Shown one piece after another: positions 28,174-37,863 of a stretch of 64,000 bases of DNA. This DNA comes from Actinoplanes sp. TBRC 11911 (GTDB lineage Bacteria > Actinomycetota > Actinomycetes > Mycobacteriales > Micromonosporaceae), in the NCBI RefSeq assembly GCF_012933445.1, contig NZ_JABBNC010000027.1, positions 78,984-142,983 of the forward strand. Reading direction: 5' to 3'. How positions within the stretch are numbered: position 1 is the stretch's first letter; the number at the start of each line of letters is the position of its first letter. The position numbers and the translations under genes were made by a program. The notes beneath the pieces are model-generated. The model saw only the letters and a list, made by a program, of their open reading frames with translations. It did not search any database and was not told the origin of the DNA.

Positions 28174-28944
28174 CTAGTTGCCGCGAACGGCTTCACCGAT
28201 CAGGTCGGCGACCGCATGCGGATGGGTGACCATCGATAGGTGGGGCGCGTCGACGTTGACCACCCGTGCGTTTGCCTGCTTGGCCATCGCTTGTTGTGCC
28301 GCCGGCGGGATTACCTGGTCGGTCGTCCCCACGAAGGCCCACGACGGGATGGTTGTCCACCCAGGTATGCCTGTAAACGCCTCGGAGAGTGACGACAATG
28401 TCAGTGGACGCTGGTTCGCGGCAAGCGCTGCAACGGTTGCGCCTTCGAGGCCGCTCACGAAGAGCTGGCCGAAATAGTCGGCCTTGACGTAGACGTCAAC
28501 GTCGATCGTGTTTCCTGAGGCGTCATGGAGCGGCACCGCGGTGACCGACCGCTCCGGATCCAGAGTCGATCCTGGCTGAGAAGCGGTGAGCTTCATGACG
28601 GTGTCACCATTCACCGGTATGTACGCGTTGACATAGACGAGGGCGCTCACGTGCTCGTTGTTGGCGGCGGCCGCGGTAATGACCATGCCAGCGTACGAAT
28701 GGCCGACCAGCACGATCGGTCCAGCAATCGTGGCGAGATAGTCCTCCAGATATCGGCTGTCGTAGTCGATCCCGCGTAGTGGGTTGGGCGCGACGACGAC
28801 GGTGTAGCCCTCACGCTGCAACTGATCGGTGACGGCTGCCCAGCTCGAGCCGTCCGCCCACGCTCCGTGCACCAGCACGACCGTAGGAACTACTCGCGAC
28901 CCGCTCCGGGAAAATTGATCTTGGTAATCGGAGTGCTTTGACAT
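28174..28944 (-). CDS. Alpha/beta hydrolase
   Basis: The product is 256 residues. The fold is clear from VVLVHGAWADGSSWAAV (oxyanion HG), nucleophile elbow VGHSYAG, Asp in VGTTDQVIPP and catalytic His in DAPHLSMVTHP. It is the esterase-type relative common beside redox genes in actinobacteria; the substrate is unknown. ATG at 28944 has GAGGA seven bases upstream; the frame open to 29067 adds unconserved sequence. An operator-like dyad lies at 29213. Confidence 0.88.
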   Translation of the reverse strand: MSKHSDYQDQFSRSGSRVVPTVVLVHGAWADGSSWAAVTDQLQREGYTVVVAPNPLRGIDYDSRYLEDYLATIAGPIVLVGHSYAGMVITAAAANNEHVSALVYVNAYIPVNGDTVMKLTASQPGSTLDPERSVTAVPLHDASGNTIDVDVYVKADYFGQLFVSGLEGATVAALAANQRPLTLSSLSEAFTGIPGWTTIPSWAFVGTTDQVIPPAAQQAMAKQANARVVNVDAPHLSMVTHPHAVADLIGEAVRGN

Positions 28945-29212
28945 GAGGATCCTCAAGTTGGTGCGATATGTGCGGACTCTTGCCTGTCGATCACGAAGAG
29001 CCGAGCTGTCTTGAACGAGAAGTTCACCAATAGAAGCCCCACGCCGACACTGATGTGATACCAGCATCGAGGTGTGGCGCGAATGATGCTTGAGTCAAGT
29101 GACTGAATCAGCTTGATTGGCATCTGCTGCAAAGCAGATGAAGACACGCGCCGTCGCGGCACGGGCACTTCTTCGGAGGCGGTTAACGCATCCACACTAA
29201 CCCATCACGCGC

Positions 29213-29236
29213 CTAACTATCAAGTTTAATAGTCTG
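29213..29236 (-). promoter_or_regulatory. CTGACT-type dyad operator (site 6)
   Basis: CTAACTAT-N8-ATAGTCTG, about 270 bases upstream of the hydrolase start. On the minus strand it contains TTGATA, with TTAGTG 17 bases on. Confidence 0.5.
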
Positions 29237-29747
29237 CAACTTCCCTACTTGGGCATCGATACGTCCTCGGCCGCCTCCGGGCTCGCGGCCACCACCGACT
29301 CCCTCCCAGCCGCCGCGCCAGCGGAGGCGGAATTGCATCGGCCAGCTACTGCTGTGCTCAGCATCACGCTGCCGCTGGACACCACGGCCTTCGTCGACCA
29401 CCGCAAGATCCCCTCACCACGGTAGCCTTCGCCTCCCTCGTAGCAGGGTTGATCAACGGCGCTTGGTGCTGAGCGCAACGAGCACCGCGCCAACAACGTC
29501 AGCTGGACCCGAAGCTCCAGCGCGACATGTGCGGCCGCGTGGCGTGACAGACAAGTGCCTGGCCGTTTTTTCTCCTGCGACATCCGGGTCCGGCATCGCG
29601 GAACCCGCTGAAGCCGGCCCCGGGCCAGATGCTGCGGCTACGCAGTCTCCGGCAAATTCGGAGATCGCGAATCAACTACGCGCGCAGAGCCGTCGGGCCC
29701 CGTCGTGCTCGGCCTCGCAACGCGTGCGTGCGAGAGTGCTACACGGG
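29237..29747. other. Intergenic stretch without a recognisable gene
   Basis: Between site 6 and the FAD monooxygenase stop. The open frames are GC-skew artefacts rich in Arg, Ala and Pro with no motif. Similar emptiness holds for 28945-29212. Confidence 0.35.
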
Positions 29748-30866
29748 TTAGCGCCATGCTCTCCCATCGCGAAGCGGTCCGAACACCTCGTGGTAGGCCT
29801 TGGGCCCCGCGATCGCCATATTGCGTTCACGCACATTCGCAGGCAACGCCAATGCTTGAGAGAAACGATCAGTCATGACCTGGACATGCTGGACGCGCTC
29901 GCGGCGCCGTTGTTGGTATCGCACCCCCGCGGTATCCCAATCGCCCTCGCTCAGCACCTTGGCAAGCGCGAGTGCATCCTCAACGGCGAGAGCCGCGCCT
30001 TGTGCCCACACGGGCGCGGTTGCGTGCGCGGCGTCACCGATCAGCGCTACACGTCCACGCGACCATTCGTCGGTCCGGACCTCCTCGATCGGTGAATGGT
30101 GCAGGACCTCGCGATGATGCCGTGCGTATGCCAAGACCGCCTTGACCGGCTCGGGGTAGTCCACAAAGGTTCGGTCCAGCCATGACGGATCCGCGTCGAC
30201 CTGTCCGCCCCCGGTGGCGGAGGCGAACGCGTAAACCTCGTCGCCATCAACCGGTATCAGAAGAAATGTGCTGCCCGCACCTGACCACATCGTGTAGCAA
30301 TCGAGTCCAGGGTTAGGCGCCATGATGCGAAAGGCCGCGGTACTGACGACCGCGGCACGTGATCGATGCCCAGGGAAAACAGAACCGCGGACTACGGACC
30401 GTACGCCATCCGCGCCGACAACGAACCCGTACCGTTCCACCTGACCGCCGACGAACGTGACCTCAGCGCCACCATCGCGTGGACGTACCGATTCGACAGC
30501 CGCTGACCGTCGGGTGTCATCGTGTTGCATGTCCAGCATCGCTAGCAAATCAGACCGACGCACGCAGCGCGGACGGGCGTGTGGACCCCAAAATTCGTCT
30601 TCATTAATCTCAAATAAGAGTGTTCCACCGGACGACCGGTACTCGCGGCGGCGGGTCGGTTGACCGACCTTGTTCAAGCGGTCGCTCAGACCCAGATGGG
30701 CGAACGCGGCCACCCCATTGCCCGCCAGGTTGATGGCCAACCCCGGTGCCGAAGTACGTGCGGCCCGCTCCACGACCACCGCGCGTATACCTCGGTTGCG
30801 TATCGCGCGAGCGATGGCCAAGCCAGCGACGCCCCCGCCAGCGACGAGCACAGAATCGGCTCTCAA
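29748..30866 (-). CDS. FAD-dependent monooxygenase (PHBH/UbiH type)
   Basis: The product is 372 residues. The dinucleotide motif reads VLVAGGGVAGLAIA; the DG motif is VVGADGVRSVVR; the GD motif is RVALIGDAAHATAPVWAQGAALAVEDA. These mark class A flavoprotein hydroxylases, often acting on aromatic polyketides or drugs. TTG at 30866 is taken as start with AAAGGAAA eight bases upstream. It overlaps by three bases the TGA of the upstream SnoaL-like frame, so the two were once translationally coupled. Confidence 0.9.
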   Translation of the reverse strand: MRADSVLVAGGGVAGLAIARAIRNRGIRAVVVERAARTSAPGLAINLAGNGVAAFAHLGLSDRLNKVGQPTRRREYRSSGGTLLFEINEDEFWGPHARPRCVRRSDLLAMLDMQHDDTRRSAAVESVRPRDGGAEVTFVGGQVERYGFVVGADGVRSVVRGSVFPGHRSRAAVVSTAAFRIMAPNPGLDCYTMWSGAGSTFLLIPVDGDEVYAFASATGGGQVDADPSWLDRTFVDYPEPVKAVLAYARHHREVLHHSPIEEVRTDEWSRGRVALIGDAAHATAPVWAQGAALAVEDALALAKVLSEGDWDTAGVRYQQRRRERVQHVQVMTDRFSQALALPANVRERNMAIAGPKAYHEVFGPLRDGRAWR

Positions 30867-31154
30867 TATAGGTTTCCTTTGTACGACGACACAACCAGAT
30901 GGAAGTGGGCGGCGACGAACGATGTCCCGAGGCGCTCGACACGCCGGGCAGATACGTGGCCGAAAAGGACAGATGACCAGTGGGGTCCGTCGGCGATGAC
31001 CTTCGCCAGCTCGTCGCGACCCTCAGCCTTCAGCCCCGAAGGCCATATTCGTGAATACGCCGTTCGGGCGAAGCATGCAGTGGAAGGCCGCACCGTCCTG
31101 ATCCTCGGCAACCTGGTACAGGTGGTGGATGAGCTGTTCGTTGCCGTGCGACAC
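30863..31154 (-). pseudogene. SnoaL-like protein, frameshifted
   Basis: From GTG 31154 (GAGGAG upstream) the frame gives SHGNEQLIHHLYQVAEDQDG and FTNMAFGAEG and then a TGA. The next frame resumes with GRDELAKVIADGPHWSSVLFG and ends at 30863, overlapping the monooxygenase start. One extra base near 31040 explains the break. An intact product would be about 97 residues, short for the family. Upstream lies the TTTTTA dyad at 31175. Confidence 0.65.
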
Positions 31155-31174
31155 GACGATCTCCTCAGGACTAA

Positions 31175-31194
31175 TTTTTACTGGTCGCTAAAAA
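31175..31194 (-). promoter_or_regulatory. TTTTTA-N8-TAAAAA dyad (site A)
   Basis: Perfect 6-8-6 dyad just upstream of the SnoaL-like frame and monooxygenase. Two more copies lie in the divergent promoter at 41.4-41.5 kb. Confidence 0.55.
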
Positions 31195-31299
31195 ACTAAG
31201 ACACGCGACGTCGCCATGTCAAGGTTTGTTGCCAAGACGGCGGCCGCACTCTTGCTACGGGCTGGCAGTTCGTCAGCACGCGCGGTCGTGGACCCACAC

Positions 31300-31780
31300 G
31301 GACGGACCTGGTTACACTGCCAGAATGAGGGCCGATCGCGAGATATCGACTCGGTCGCGTGCTGTAGCCTGATGTGGTAGGCGAAGACCATCGGCAGACC
31401 CGGCTCCGCGGCCAGCGTTGCGCCTGCCGTAAGCTGGACGCTTAGATCCGAGCTTCTGGCTCTCCGCCCGGCCAAATCCATGATCCCCGTGACGGTTGGC
31501 GATATTCCTCGTTGGCGGCTGGATGGGTACCACGACGCAAGAACCCGGGCGGCCGGTTCATACGATGTGCCCCGACAGTGGCCGATCCCCAGATCGATAT
31601 GTGCCAAAAAGTATGAGGTCGTGAACTGTCCGGCAAGCGCGTACGGCATGTGGTTTACCGCGATGCCGGACCCGACTCGGTTGACGCCGTGGCCGGCTGC
31701 CACGCGAATCGCGACCATCGGTCGGTTGGAATGAGGCGTATACAAGGGATATCGCGCTCGGCATACCAGTGTCGCTGACA
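31300..31780 (-). pseudogene. Decayed LLM-class flavin oxidoreductase
   Basis: Fragments match the two intact LLM paralogues in order: NRVGSGIAVNHMPYALAGQF against IRVGSGGVLAVNHAP, HIDLGIGHCRGT against RIDLGIGKGPGT, and EPGLPMVFAYHIRLQHATES against DLGLPMAFAYHIRPQQAVET. Deletions and frameshifts separate them and the C-terminal third is missing. This is a clear relic of a third copy. Confidence 0.8.
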
Positions 31781-32157
31781 GCCCGGCCGCTCCACTCACT
31801 GGACGACCCGGACGATTCCCTCTCCGTCCACCATTGGAGACCTACCGACAAGGGACGAGATCTCCCGAACAGACAGTGGTAGATCAGACCTGGTTCTGGC
31901 TACCGTTCATGATATTCAGAGGACCGCGAGTTGATTACCGCAGGTGCTGGCCAGCCTCAGGGGGTTTAGCCAGTCGCGACCAGAGGTCATAACCCTGCCG
32001 AGGTAGCTAATCCATCAGTGCACGCACTGACGCCGGCCGTCCCGGGAGTCGGTAGGCCACCGTGTAGCAACCGTACAGCGCCGGCCGACTCAACCGACGG
32101 CTGGAGCAATTGCTGAAACGCTGGCCCTTCGGCTGAAGGACAAGGTAAACAGACACC

Positions 32158-32181
32158 CTGACTTGATGATGTAGTAGCCAG
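32158..32181 (+). promoter_or_regulatory. CTGACT-type dyad operator (site 7) of HxlR copy 1
   Basis: CTGACTTG-N8-GTAGCCAG, 44 bases before the ATG of the HxlR gene. TTGATG fits a -35; the -10 17 bases on (TGGACT) is weak. The likely reading is autoregulation. Confidence 0.6.
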
Positions 32182-32224
32182 TTCCTGGACTTCTAGTTTC
32201 CTGTCACCGCAGTGGAGGAGTCGT

Positions 32225-32728
32225 ATGCATACCAGCTTCGAAGGAGAACTCGGGGATCGCAGCGCCTGGGCACTCGAGCATTGCTCGATTGCGATGACGA
32301 TGGACGCCATCGGCCAGCGGTCATCAATTCTGATCCTGCGCGAGGCGTTCTATGGGATCACACGTTTTGATGACTTCGTGCGCTTCACCCAGGGCTCCGA
32401 AGCAAACGTCGCCGTCCGCCTCAAGCACCTCACCGGCCTGGGATTGTTCACCAAGCACCCATACCAAGACCACGGCAAGCGCACTCGCTATGAATACGTA
32501 CTAACTGACAAAGGCTCGGACTTGTTGCCAGCGCTGTTCGCCCTCCTGCAATGGGGCGATAATTATCTCCAGCCGGAAGGCACCAGGCCCTTGCGACTGG
32601 AAGAGCGCGCCACTGGAGAGCCTGTGAGAATAGTGGCACGCGGCGCCTCCGGTACCGACCTGTCCCTCAACGACATCGCGATCATCATGGACAGCAACCG
32701 AGCTAGTGCCCTGACCAAGAACGTTTGA
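32225..32728 (+). CDS. HxlR-family HTH regulator, copy 1 (3' end replaced by IS630)
   Basis: The product is 167 residues. The HxlR winged helix is evident: DDxxxS-type core AIGQRSSILILREAFYGITRFDDFVR, VAVRLKHLTGLGLFTKHPYQ and TRYEYVLTDKGSDLLPALFAL. It has GGAGG before ATG 32225. The IS630 element enters at codon 160 (GCT|AGT): the last seven codons, SALTKNV, come from the IS end. Joining the sequence across the element restores an ORF that would end at TAG 34009-34011. The DNA-binding part is intact, so the protein may still work. It is about two-thirds identical by eye to copy 2 at 36500. Confidence 0.9.
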   Translation: MHTSFEGELGDRSAWALEHCSIAMTMDAIGQRSSILILREAFYGITRFDDFVRFTQGSEANVAVRLKHLTGLGLFTKHPYQDHGKRTRYEYVLTDKGSDLLPALFALLQWGDNYLQPEGTRPLRLEERATGEPVRIVARGASGTDLSLNDIAIIMDSNRASALTKNV

Positions 32729-33944
32729 GGTGTTGGGGTCAGGCTGCTCGGGTGGCGGGTTGGCCCCAGCGTCGTTGGCGTTCGCTGCGGATGCGGGCGC
32801 GTTCGCGGCGTTGGGCTGCGATGATGTCGGGGTGGCGGGCGTTGGCGTTGCGCCAGCGCAGGTAGTTGTGCAGGTGACGGGTCAACGCGGGGTGGTTCGG
32901 GTGGTTCGAGCCGGCGATCACGAAGGTGCGTAGCGGCCCGAACTGGGCCTCGATGGGGTTCGCCCAGGACGCGTAGGTCGGTGTGAAACACAGCTCGACC
33001 TTGTTCCGCGCTGCCCACGCCCGGATCCTTTTGCCCTTGTGCGCGGACAGATTGTCGAGGATGACGTAGATCGGTGCTCCGTCCGGGCGTGCCCGACGGA
33101 TCGACTTGAGCGCGGCCAAGGTGTTCGCGGCACCTTTGCGTCGCCGCACGACGCCCCAGAGTTGGTCATCGCCGAGCGAGTAGCAGCCGTGGAACTGCCG
33201 GACACCGTGCAGCTTGTGATAGTTCGCGGGCAGCCTGCGCGGATGGCCTTTGCGGGCCCAGCCGGAACCGGCCTGCGGACGGATGACCAGTGGCCCGAAC
33301 TCGTCGAACGCGAACACCCGCTGCGGAAAATGCGTGGTCACGTAGTCGATGCGGGCGAGTTTCGCGTCGCGCTGCGGGTCGGTCGATTCCTTCCACGTCT
33401 TGGTCCGCTGGAACGTGATCTGGTGCTTGATCAGCAGCAGTCGCAGCCGTTCGCGCCCGATCTCGATCGGGCGGGCGGCCAGCGAGCGCAGATGCTCGGC
33501 CAGCTTGCGAATGCTCCACCGGGTGAACGGGCGCCCCAAGGCCTCGGGACGGGTATTGGCCGTCGTGACGATGAACTGCTCGTCGTCGCTACTGATCAGG
33601 CGGGGACGGCCACCCGCCCACCGAGGGTCCAGGCTGGCCATCCCCATCTCGTTGAACCGGTGGATGACCTGCCGGATCGTGTCCTCATCGGCCTGCACGA
33701 GGCGGGCGATCGCCGGCACCGTGTTCCCGCCTGCCGACGCGAGCACAACCATGGCCCGCCGTAATCGGATCGGTGAGCCGGTGCCTCGACGGGTAATGCG
33801 CAGCAGCTGTTGACCTTCCTGGTCGCTGAGCCGCCGCACTCGTACTGGATCTGCCACCACCACAGCCTGACCGCCGCACCGCCATCCGGCCACCAGCCCG
33901 GACGGCGTGTCATCCAACACCGTGAACGTTCTTGGTCAGGGCAC
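32706..33944 (-). mobile_element. Complete IS630-family insertion sequence, 1239 bp
   Basis: Terminal inverted repeats of 20 bases are perfect (GTGCCCTGACCAAGAACGTT at the left end and its complement at the right). TA is duplicated at 32704-32705 and 33945-33946, inside a restored palindromic target GAGC-TA-GCTC, as expected for this family. It carries one intact transposase and sits inside the 3' end of the HxlR gene. Confidence 0.93.
32739..33920 (-). CDS. IS630-family transposase
   Basis: The product is 393 residues with an N-terminal HTH/homeodomain-like region (NTVPAIARLVQADEDTIRQVIHRF) and the DDE domain. Candidate catalytic residues are Asp in FAFDEFGPL, Asp in YVILDNLSAHKG and Glu in SWANPIEAQFG. 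The reading frame is uninterrupted and both ends of the element are intact, so it is probably active. A partial relative is at 14.2-14.6 kb. Confidence 0.93.
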   Translation of the reverse strand: MLDDTPSGLVAGWRCGGQAVVVADPVRVRRLSDQEGQQLLRITRRGTGSPIRLRRAMVVLASAGGNTVPAIARLVQADEDTIRQVIHRFNEMGMASLDPRWAGGRPRLISSDDEQFIVTTANTRPEALGRPFTRWSIRKLAEHLRSLAARPIEIGRERLRLLLIKHQITFQRTKTWKESTDPQRDAKLARIDYVTTHFPQRVFAFDEFGPLVIRPQAGSGWARKGHPRRLPANYHKLHGVRQFHGCYSLGDDQLWGVVRRRKGAANTLAALKSIRRARPDGAPIYVILDNLSAHKGKRIRAWAARNKVELCFTPTYASWANPIEAQFGPLRTFVIAGSNHPNHPALTRHLHNYLRWRNANARHPDIIAAQRRERARIRSERQRRWGQPATRAA

Positions 33945-34201
33945 TAGCTCGAGCAGCGATCACCCTGGCGGAAATCTTCCCCAGGCGACTGGTGCCGAGG
34001 AAGCGCGGTAGGCGCAGCCAGCAACGCGTTGATCGCCGGCGTCATGAAGACCCGGCGGCAACTCGCGACTCATCCCTCTCAGTCGCTTTCCTCCTACCTC
34101 TGTGGCGATGCGCTCCACGCACTTCCCGCGACCCGGTTCCCTTGGCTGGGATGACACTCGCCTATGGCGTGAACGTCATCCCAGCCTCTATCGAAGGCAG
34201 C

Positions 34202-35320
34202 TCAGAACAAGGAAACGCCCGGATCGAGACCAAACCTGACACGGCCGGCAGCGTCGAACAGCGTGGCTGAGTGGTTCGCGTGCTGAAGCGTCACCATCCC
34301 GTCGCGGAACAGCCGCTCGATCGGATTGCCGATGTAGAGCGACGAGGAACTGCTCAGCTCATACATCGCGACTAGCACCTCGCGAACAACCTGAGCGGCG
34401 TGACTCATCGCTGACCGCATGGCGGCTCGACGCCGCAGGGAAGAGTCAACGTTCGCGATCGTGTCGAACAGCAGCAGCCGAGCGGCATCGAGGGCGGATT
34501 GCGACCGTGCGACAACCGACTGGGTGTGTGCGAGCTCCGCAAGCCGTGACCCGCTCATCCCCGTCTTTACCGTCGCAAGCTTCACGGTCTCGTCGATAGC
34601 AGTCTGGGCCAGACCGACCACCACCGCGGTGCAGCCGGGAATGACGAGTGCCGGGATGAACCCCCGGTAGAGCGGCCGGTCGATGACAGCTGGCCGGTCG
34701 AGCCGGACCACCAGGGCCTCGGCGACCACCGCGCCGTCGACGACGATATCGTCGCTGCCAGAACCCCGTAGACCGTTCACATTCCAGGTGTTCTTTATAG
34801 TGATTTGGTCCCGGCGCACCGGGAAGAGCCGGACGTCTGGTGTACCAGCTTCGGTGAGTCGCGGCGATCCGTCCTCCACAACGCCGGCGATTACGATCAC
34901 CCAGTCAGCGCCGTTGACACCACTGACGAGCCGCCAGCTACCCGACACCCGGTAGCCATCCTCGACCGGTACCGCCACACCAGGCATTCCGGAGTTGGCG
35001 AAGACGGGCTCTGACTCGCCCCAAATACGCGCGGTCCCCGCCTCCTCCATCATTGCTCCGATAAAGCCGAAGTTTGCGTTCCACACCACCCAAGCGACCG
35101 AGGCATCGAGGCGGCCGAGTTGTTCGTACACCGTCATTGTAGTGGTCAGCGGCGCCTCGGCCCCACCGAGATTCTTCGGCGTGAGCATGCGGAATGCTCC
35201 CGCCTCCCGCAGCTCGGTACGCAGCCTCGCGGGAAGGTCGCTGCCCGCGTCAATGTCCGCAGCAGCGGCCCGGATTAACGGCGCGAGCAGGGTGGGAATC
35301 TTCTCAACATCGTTCGTCAT
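34202..35320 (-). CDS. Acyl-CoA dehydrogenase-like flavin monooxygenase
   Basis: The product is 372 residues with the acyl-CoA-dehydrogenase fold: N-terminal helices, the central beta domain YRVSGSWRLVSGVNGADWVIV, TWNVNGLRGSGSDDIVV, and the C-terminal four-helix bundle. The variant motifs resemble the DszC/HsaA-type hydroxylases that use reduced flavin rather than true acyl-CoA dehydrogenases. No flavin reductase partner is visible nearby. ATG at 35320 is preceded by GGAGG six to ten bases upstream; the longer frame to 35347 is less likely. Confidence 0.85.
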   Translation of the reverse strand: MTNDVEKIPTLLAPLIRAAAADIDAGSDLPARLRTELREAGAFRMLTPKNLGGAEAPLTTTMTVYEQLGRLDASVAWVVWNANFGFIGAMMEEAGTARIWGESEPVFANSGMPGVAVPVEDGYRVSGSWRLVSGVNGADWVIVIAGVVEDGSPRLTEAGTPDVRLFPVRRDQITIKNTWNVNGLRGSGSDDIVVDGAVVAEALVVRLDRPAVIDRPLYRGFIPALVIPGCTAVVVGLAQTAIDETVKLATVKTGMSGSRLAELAHTQSVVARSQSALDAARLLLFDTIANVDSSLRRRAAMRSAMSHAAQVVREVLVAMYELSSSSSLYIGNPIERLFRDGMVTLQHANHSATLFDAAGRVRFGLDPGVSLF

Positions 35321-35659
35321 AAGATACCTCCAGTCTGAGCAATTCATACGAGTGGCCCGGTCGAATTGATGATCGGGGATCCTGACTCGGGGCTTCGGCG
35401 TCGACGCTGATATCCCATGGGTGAACGCCGATCACGTAGGCACGCCCCGTCCGATGTTCGATGCCTCACATGACGGCGCTCTTCGGCCCAGAGTGCGGAG
35501 TCAGCGGGGTCAAGACACCGTCGTCGTCGTTCCGGCAACGGTTTCGCGGGCGCTTGTTGTGTGGTACGAGACGCCGAGACATACCACTGAACGCTGGGCG
35601 AGCTCGATGACGACTCGACACACCACCTCCGGGGCGTGACATAGGTACAGGCAACCGGT

Positions 35660-35960
35660 ATCTGAAAGGTCAGAGGGCAGGCCGCCGGATACGGTGGAGG
35701 CGGGGCCGCGTCACGGCGTAGTAGCCGTGCCGCTCGTGCAGCTTTGTTGTCGAGGCCAGTGGCTTTCAAGGTAAGCGGGGTGCCCGGTAGCTTCGAGCCG
35801 AGTGCAGGTGTGGTCGAGCAGCCGGTTATCCCTGCATCAGTTCTGCGGCCAGCACGCACAGCGAGAAATAGCGGGTGCCAGCGTGGTTCGACCGCATCGA
35901 TGGGCACGATCAACACATCAACGTGCTCGAGTGGGCCCGATCAGTACCGGCAGGTTCAGC
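35660..35960 (-). pseudogene. Decayed GNAT acetyltransferase
   Basis: Minus-strand fragments in different frames give LLDHTCTRLEATGHPAYLES and then LHERHGYYAVTRPRLHRIR, the motif-B end of a GNAT protein. Upstream, EHVDVLIVPIDAVEPRWHPLF may be its earlier part. No single frame spans it. The rest of 35321-36435 shows no other gene. Confidence 0.6.
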
Positions 35961-36435
35961 GAGCCAAGTCACGTACTTTCGCGCTCGGAGAAAGAGCCGG
36001 CGGGGTCACACCACGCCGGTGCTGCAGAGCTCGCTTTACCCGAAAATGGTGGCCCACAGTGCTGTCGTCGGTCATCAGGGCCTCGACGTCCCCGATGATT
36101 GCGTTCTCGATGAGAATCCAGCACCCGGCCTGAGACCAGGTCCGCGCCCGGCCGGATCGAGCAGCAGAAACGAGACGATGTCGAGGTCGACGAGGCTGTC
36201 TTTAATCAGGGTGGCGCCGTGGCCATGTCACCCGTGCCTGAGGCGCGTCGCACAGGCATGCCGGTGTGCCGGGTCATGAAAGGTCCTTTCCGCAATGCGA
36301 CATCTAACAGGGTCGCATTGCTGAGGCTCTTGTGGATCTTGGCCTGTCGTACGGCAGAGGAACCGTGGGGGGACGCCGGCGGTAGCCGCATCCGAGCGGA
36401 TGGTGGTGACGTACCACACGACAGACTGCCCTGTG

Positions 36436-36459
36436 CTAACTCAGGTAGGGAGTAGTCAG
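36436..36459 (+). promoter_or_regulatory. CTGACT-type dyad operator (site 8, degenerate) of HxlR copy 2
   Basis: CTAACTCA-N8-GTAGTCAG, 40 bases before the HxlR copy 2 start and just before GTTATACTTCTAAC, a likely -10 region. The second arm is perfect and the first poor. Confidence 0.5.
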
Positions 36460-36499
36460 CGTTATACTTCTAACACTGATGTCGCAGTGAGGAGTAGAT

Positions 36500-37036
36500 A
36501 TGTCGATCATCTTCGAAGGGAACCTCGCAGATCGCAGCACGTGGACACTCGACGACTGCTCGATCTCGATGACGATGGACGCCATCGGCAACCGGTCAAC
36601 GATCGTGATCCTTCGCGAGGCGCTTTATGGAACAACGCGCTTCGACGACTTCGTCCGGCGCACCAAGACCACCGACGCCATCGTTGCCACCCGTCTCAAG
36701 CACCTCACCGAGCTGGGCTTGCTCACCAAGGAGCCGTACCAGGAGCCGGGCCAGCGCACCCGCTACGAGTACCTGCTCACCGACAAAGGCAAAGATCTTT
36801 TGCCCGCTCTGTTTGCGCTCAAACAGTGGGGAGACAAGTACCTCCAGCCAGAGGGTGGCGAGCCGCTGAGGCTCGTGGAGCGCGCCACTGGAGAGCCCAT
36901 CGAGATCGTCGCCCGAAGCGCCTCAGCGACAGACCTAGGACTGGATGAACTTGCCATCGTGGCGAACGGAGCCTTGGCCCAGGAAAAGCGAAGGACGGGC
37001 GCTGCCACCCGCCGCAGGCCAAAGCAGTCCGCCTGA
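36500..37036 (+). CDS. HxlR-family HTH regulator, copy 2
   Basis: The product is 178 residues with the same winged helix as copy 1: AIGNRSTIVILREALYGTTRFDDFVRR, VATRLKHLTELGLLTKEPYQ and RTRYEYLLTDKGKDLLPALFAL. A basic tail RRTGAATRRRPKQ ends the protein. ATG at 36500 has GAGGAG five to ten bases upstream. HxlR proteins usually answer to aldehydes, quinones or oxidants and control nearby redox genes. The dyad upstream and the same dyads at neighbouring redox genes make it a candidate regulon master. Confidence 0.92.
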   Translation: MSIIFEGNLADRSTWTLDDCSISMTMDAIGNRSTIVILREALYGTTRFDDFVRRTKTTDAIVATRLKHLTELGLLTKEPYQEPGQRTRYEYLLTDKGKDLLPALFALKQWGDKYLQPEGGEPLRLVERATGEPIEIVARSASATDLGLDELAIVANGALAQEKRRTGAATRRRPKQSA

Positions 37037-37164
37037 CACCGCCGCGTCACCGTCCTCGCGCCGCCACCGATATGCACTGTCAACGTTGGATTACCAAAAC
37101 GAGGCCAGGCTGCTGGAACTCCCGTGCTAACTGCCGAATTTGACGGGGCACCACGTTCTACTAA

Positions 37165-37863
37165 TCAGTCGGGCAAGAAGACATTCTCCCATGTGTCCTG
37201 AACCCGAGATCGGTCATGCGGATCTTCCCGCATCACGGGACCGTCGAGAGCGAAGAGGCTCTCGCCGTGCAGCGGCAGCGAATCCCAGGTTGCGGCGAGA
37301 TCCCGGCCGTGCCCTTCACCGAACAGATGCCAAATTAGTGCGATCGTGGCGGCGTGCACCGTTCCGGCGCCACCCGCCGTGAACAACTTATTCTCGGGGT
37401 CGACCCGCCAGGCCCGCCGTGGGGTCACGACCTTCGTGCCGAGCTGAGCCAGCCGGCGCGAGAGCGTTCCCGGCGTAGTCACCTCGCGGCCTTCGAGGAT
37501 GCCGGAGCGGTGCAGAACTCCGACACCGGCGCAATTGCCGGCCACCCAGCGTCCTTCCGCGTGATGCGCCCGGATGAGGTCAAGTACTGCAGGGTCTTTC
37601 GAGGCTGCGCCAGCTCCGATGCCACCTGGTATGTAAAGCAGATCGAAACGGTCATCCGGCGTGATCTCGCGTTCGTTACGAACATGGGCTCCCATGTGGG
37701 TCGTGATCTCGCTTCCGGAGAAGGCGCCGAACGTAACCTCGAGCGACTCGCCTCGATTGTTGATTGACCAGGCCAATGACCTGAACAATTCCCAAGCGGC
37801 GAGCAAATCCTGCTCGCCGAACTGCGGAAAGGCGAGGAAATGGATCGATTTGATAATAGCCAT
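37165..37863 (-). CDS. DJ-1/PfpI-family protein (isonitrile hydratase-like)
   Basis: The product is 232 residues. It shows the flavodoxin-like DJ-1 core with the nucleophile elbow VAGNCAGVGVLHRSG, where the Cys is the reactive residue, and DLLYIPGGIGAG with the conserved GG. Relatives hydrolyse isonitriles or remove glyoxal; either fits a detoxification role. ATG at 37863 is preceded by GAGGAG; the longer frame to 37890 lacks one. It is convergent with HxlR copy 2 and its promoter region carries dyad site 9. Confidence 0.87.
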   Translation of the reverse strand: MAIIKSIHFLAFPQFGEQDLLAAWELFRSLAWSINNRGESLEVTFGAFSGSEITTHMGAHVRNEREITPDDRFDLLYIPGGIGAGAASKDPAVLDLIRAHHAEGRWVAGNCAGVGVLHRSGILEGREVTTPGTLSRRLAQLGTKVVTPRRAWRVDPENKLFTAGGAGTVHAATIALIWHLFGEGHGRDLAATWDSLPLHGESLFALDGPVMREDPHDRSRVQDTWENVFLPD

